Source: an uncultured Kiloniellales bacterium
Lineage (GTDB): Bacteria > Pseudomonadota > Alphaproteobacteria > Kiloniellales > JAKSDN01
DNA length: 7,188 bases
NCBI GenBank assembly: GCA_937974415.1
Contig: CALJXB010000075.1
Location: forward strand, 1-7,188
Direction of reading: 5' to 3'
Numbering within the stretch: the stretch's first letter is position 1; each line of letters begins with the position of its first letter. This document shows, in pieces, positions 5,932 to 7,188 of this stretch. The translations under genes were made by a program, and so were the position numbers. The notes under the pieces were generated by a model, which was given only the letters and a program-made list of their open reading frames with translations, was not told the DNA's origin and did not search any database.

Positions 5932-7188
5932 ATGAACGACAGCAAAGATTTGGCCCCTGATGGCCCTGGTGACCCTGGTAGCGCCGCCGGCAAATCGGCG
6001 GCGTCTGTCTCCGTGCCCGAGGGCCCGACGCTGGGCCTGTCACCACAGGCTTTCCAGGATTTGGGCGAGCGGCTACTGGCCGCCCTCGCCGACTACAAGC
6101 GGGAAATCCCGACACGCCAGGTGCGCCCCCAGCCGCCGGTCGAGCTGACCCGGCAAATCTTTGCCCAGGCCCTGCCGGAAACCGGCGCCGAGCCGACGGC
6201 GCTGGTGGATTGGATGATCGATAATCTGCTGCCCTCTTCGTTCGGCAATGACCATCCCGCGTTCTTCGCCTGGATCACCGCGCCCTCGGCGCCGATCGGC
6301 GCCTTGGCCGAGCTCATGGCCGCCACCGTGAACACGCCCGCCGGCGGACCGGCCCCGGCGGCGGTGAACCTGGAGGCCTGCGTCACCCGCTGGCTGATGG
6401 AGCTCTGCGGCTTTCCGGTCGACGGCAGCCAGGGAATCCTGGTGAGCGGCGGATCCATGGCCAACCTGACGGCCCTCGCCGTGGCCCGCCACTGGGCCGC
6501 CAAGGCCGACGGCTGGAACATCCGCACGGAAGGCCTTCAGGGCGCCCGGGCGCGCTACACCCTCTATGCTACCAAGGAGGCCCATTCCTGCGTGCGCAAG
6601 AGCGTCGAGGTCATGGGGCTCGGCACCGACAATCTTCGCGAGGTGCCGGTGGACGGCGCCCGGCGCCTGTCGGCGGAGGGCTTGGCGAAGGCGGTCGCGA
6701 CCGACCGCGCGGCGGGCCTGCGGCCGTTCTGCGTGGTCGCCTCGGCGGGCACCGTGAACACCGGCGCAGTCGATCCCCTGAACGAGATCGCCGACGTCTG
6801 CGAGGCGGAAGGCCTCTGGCTGCACGTGGACGGCGCCTACGGCTGGATCGGCGGCGTCGACCCGGCAAAGGCCCCGCTCTACGAGGGCCTGGCCCGGGCT
6901 CATTCTCTGGCGCTTGATCCCCACAAGTGGCTCGCGGTGCCGATCGAATGCGGTTGCACCCTGGTGCGCGACCGGGAGCTGCAGCGCGAGACCTTCTCCT
7001 ATATCGCGCCCTACCTCCGGATCGACGGCAAGGCGCCGGACGACGTGCCCTACTGGCCGGCCGAGTACGGCATTCAGCTCACCCGCGGGTTCCGGGCCCT
7101 CAAGGTCTGGGCGACCCTGAGCCAGCTCGGCCGCCGGGGCGTGCGCGACCTGGTGGTGCGGCACAACGCGCTGGCCCGGCGCCTGGCC
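5932..7188 (+). CDS. PLP-dependent group II amino acid decarboxylase (aromatic-L-amino-acid decarboxylase family), C-terminus cut by window
   Basis: The frame runs 419 codons from ATG 5932 to the right edge without a stop. The protein belongs to the Pyridoxal_deC family, which removes the carboxyl group of an amino acid to give an amine. Visible residues are SGGS at 172-175 (phosphate binding), H218 in KEAHSC (cofactor stacking), SAGTVNTG at 271-278, D300 in HVDGAYG (pyridine nitrogen) and K332 in DPHKW (Schiff base). Y361 in APYL sits 29 residues after the lysine, where DOPA decarboxylase has its catalytic-loop tyrosine; aldehyde synthases of the family have Phe there. This favours true decarboxylation. 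The first 40 or so residues are Gly/Pro/Ala-rich and look unstructured. About 50-60 residues should be missing, judged from family length. The weak Shine-Dalgarno is AGGA at 5924-5927. Substrate (Tyr, Trp, DOPA, Glu or other) is not assignable. It is likely co-transcribed with the FrnE-like gene. Confidence 0.95.
   Translation, partial: MNDSKDLAPDGPGDPGSAAGKSAASVSVPEGPTLGLSPQAFQDLGERLLAALADYKREIPTRQVRPQPPVELTRQIFAQALPETGAEPTALVDWMIDNLLPSSFGNDHPAFFAWITAPSAPIGALAELMAATVNTPAGGPAPAAVNLEACVTRWLMELCGFPVDGSQGILVSGGSMANLTALAVARHWAAKADGWNIRTEGLQGARARYTLYATKEAHSCVRKSVEVMGLGTDNLREVPVDGARRLSAEGLAKAVATDRAAGLRPFCVVASAGTVNTGAVDPLNEIADVCEAEGLWLHVDGAYGWIGGVDPAKAPLYEGLARAHSLALDPHKWLAVPIECGCTLVRDRELQRETFSYIAPYLRIDGKAPDDVPYWPAEYGIQLTRGFRALKVWATLSQLGRRGVRDLVVRHNALARRLA

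Noticed and set aside
6073..7164. 363-codon minus-strand open frame opposite the decarboxylase
   Set aside because: The plus strand encodes every expected PLP decarboxylase motif in one uninterrupted frame; the antisense product has no recognisable feature.

Overview
This is a GC-rich, gene-dense bacterial chromosomal window. Strong third-position G/C bias, good Shine-Dalgarno sequences and the types of protein (a Tat-exported family 5 solute-binding protein, a FrnE-type DsbA protein, a classical SDR) suggest an alphaproteobacterium, perhaps of the Rhodospirillales type. That placement is an inference from general resemblance. I see no rRNA, tRNA, CRISPR array, transposase or integrase.

Layout, left to right. 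(1) Positions 1-1493, minus strand: most of a Tat-signal ABC transporter solute-binding protein, cut at its C-terminus by the window edge. (2) A 244-bp divergent intergenic region, then on the plus strand an exported cupin protein (1738-2190) and a 69-residue protein resembling the mercury transporter MerF (2269-2478). (3) Converging on the latter, a minus-strand lipoprotein of unknown function (2494-3084). (4) A minus-strand pair 14 bp apart: a classical short-chain dehydrogenase/reductase (4316-5089), then a three-helix membrane protein with a large cysteine-containing extracytoplasmic domain (3237-4301). (5) A 138-bp divergent intergenic region carrying three 12-bp-spaced repeats, then on the plus strand a FrnE-like DsbA-family thiol oxidoreductase (5228-5899) and, 32 bp later, a group II PLP-dependent amino acid decarboxylase (5932 to beyond the right edge).

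Functional links are modest. SDR plus membrane protein, and FrnE plus decarboxylase, look like two divergently transcribed two-gene units sharing one control region. The left half is a transporter component back to back with small envelope proteins. Five of the eight genes appear to start with GTG or TTG, and each of these choices rests on a well-placed Shine-Dalgarno sequence.

Nothing here is clearly a new multi-gene system. The items most worth a second look are the orphan MerF-like protein lacking the second cysteine pair, the unrecognised cysteine-rich membrane protein coupled to the SDR, the 12-bp repeats between the divergent units, and the exported cupin with a degenerate metal site.
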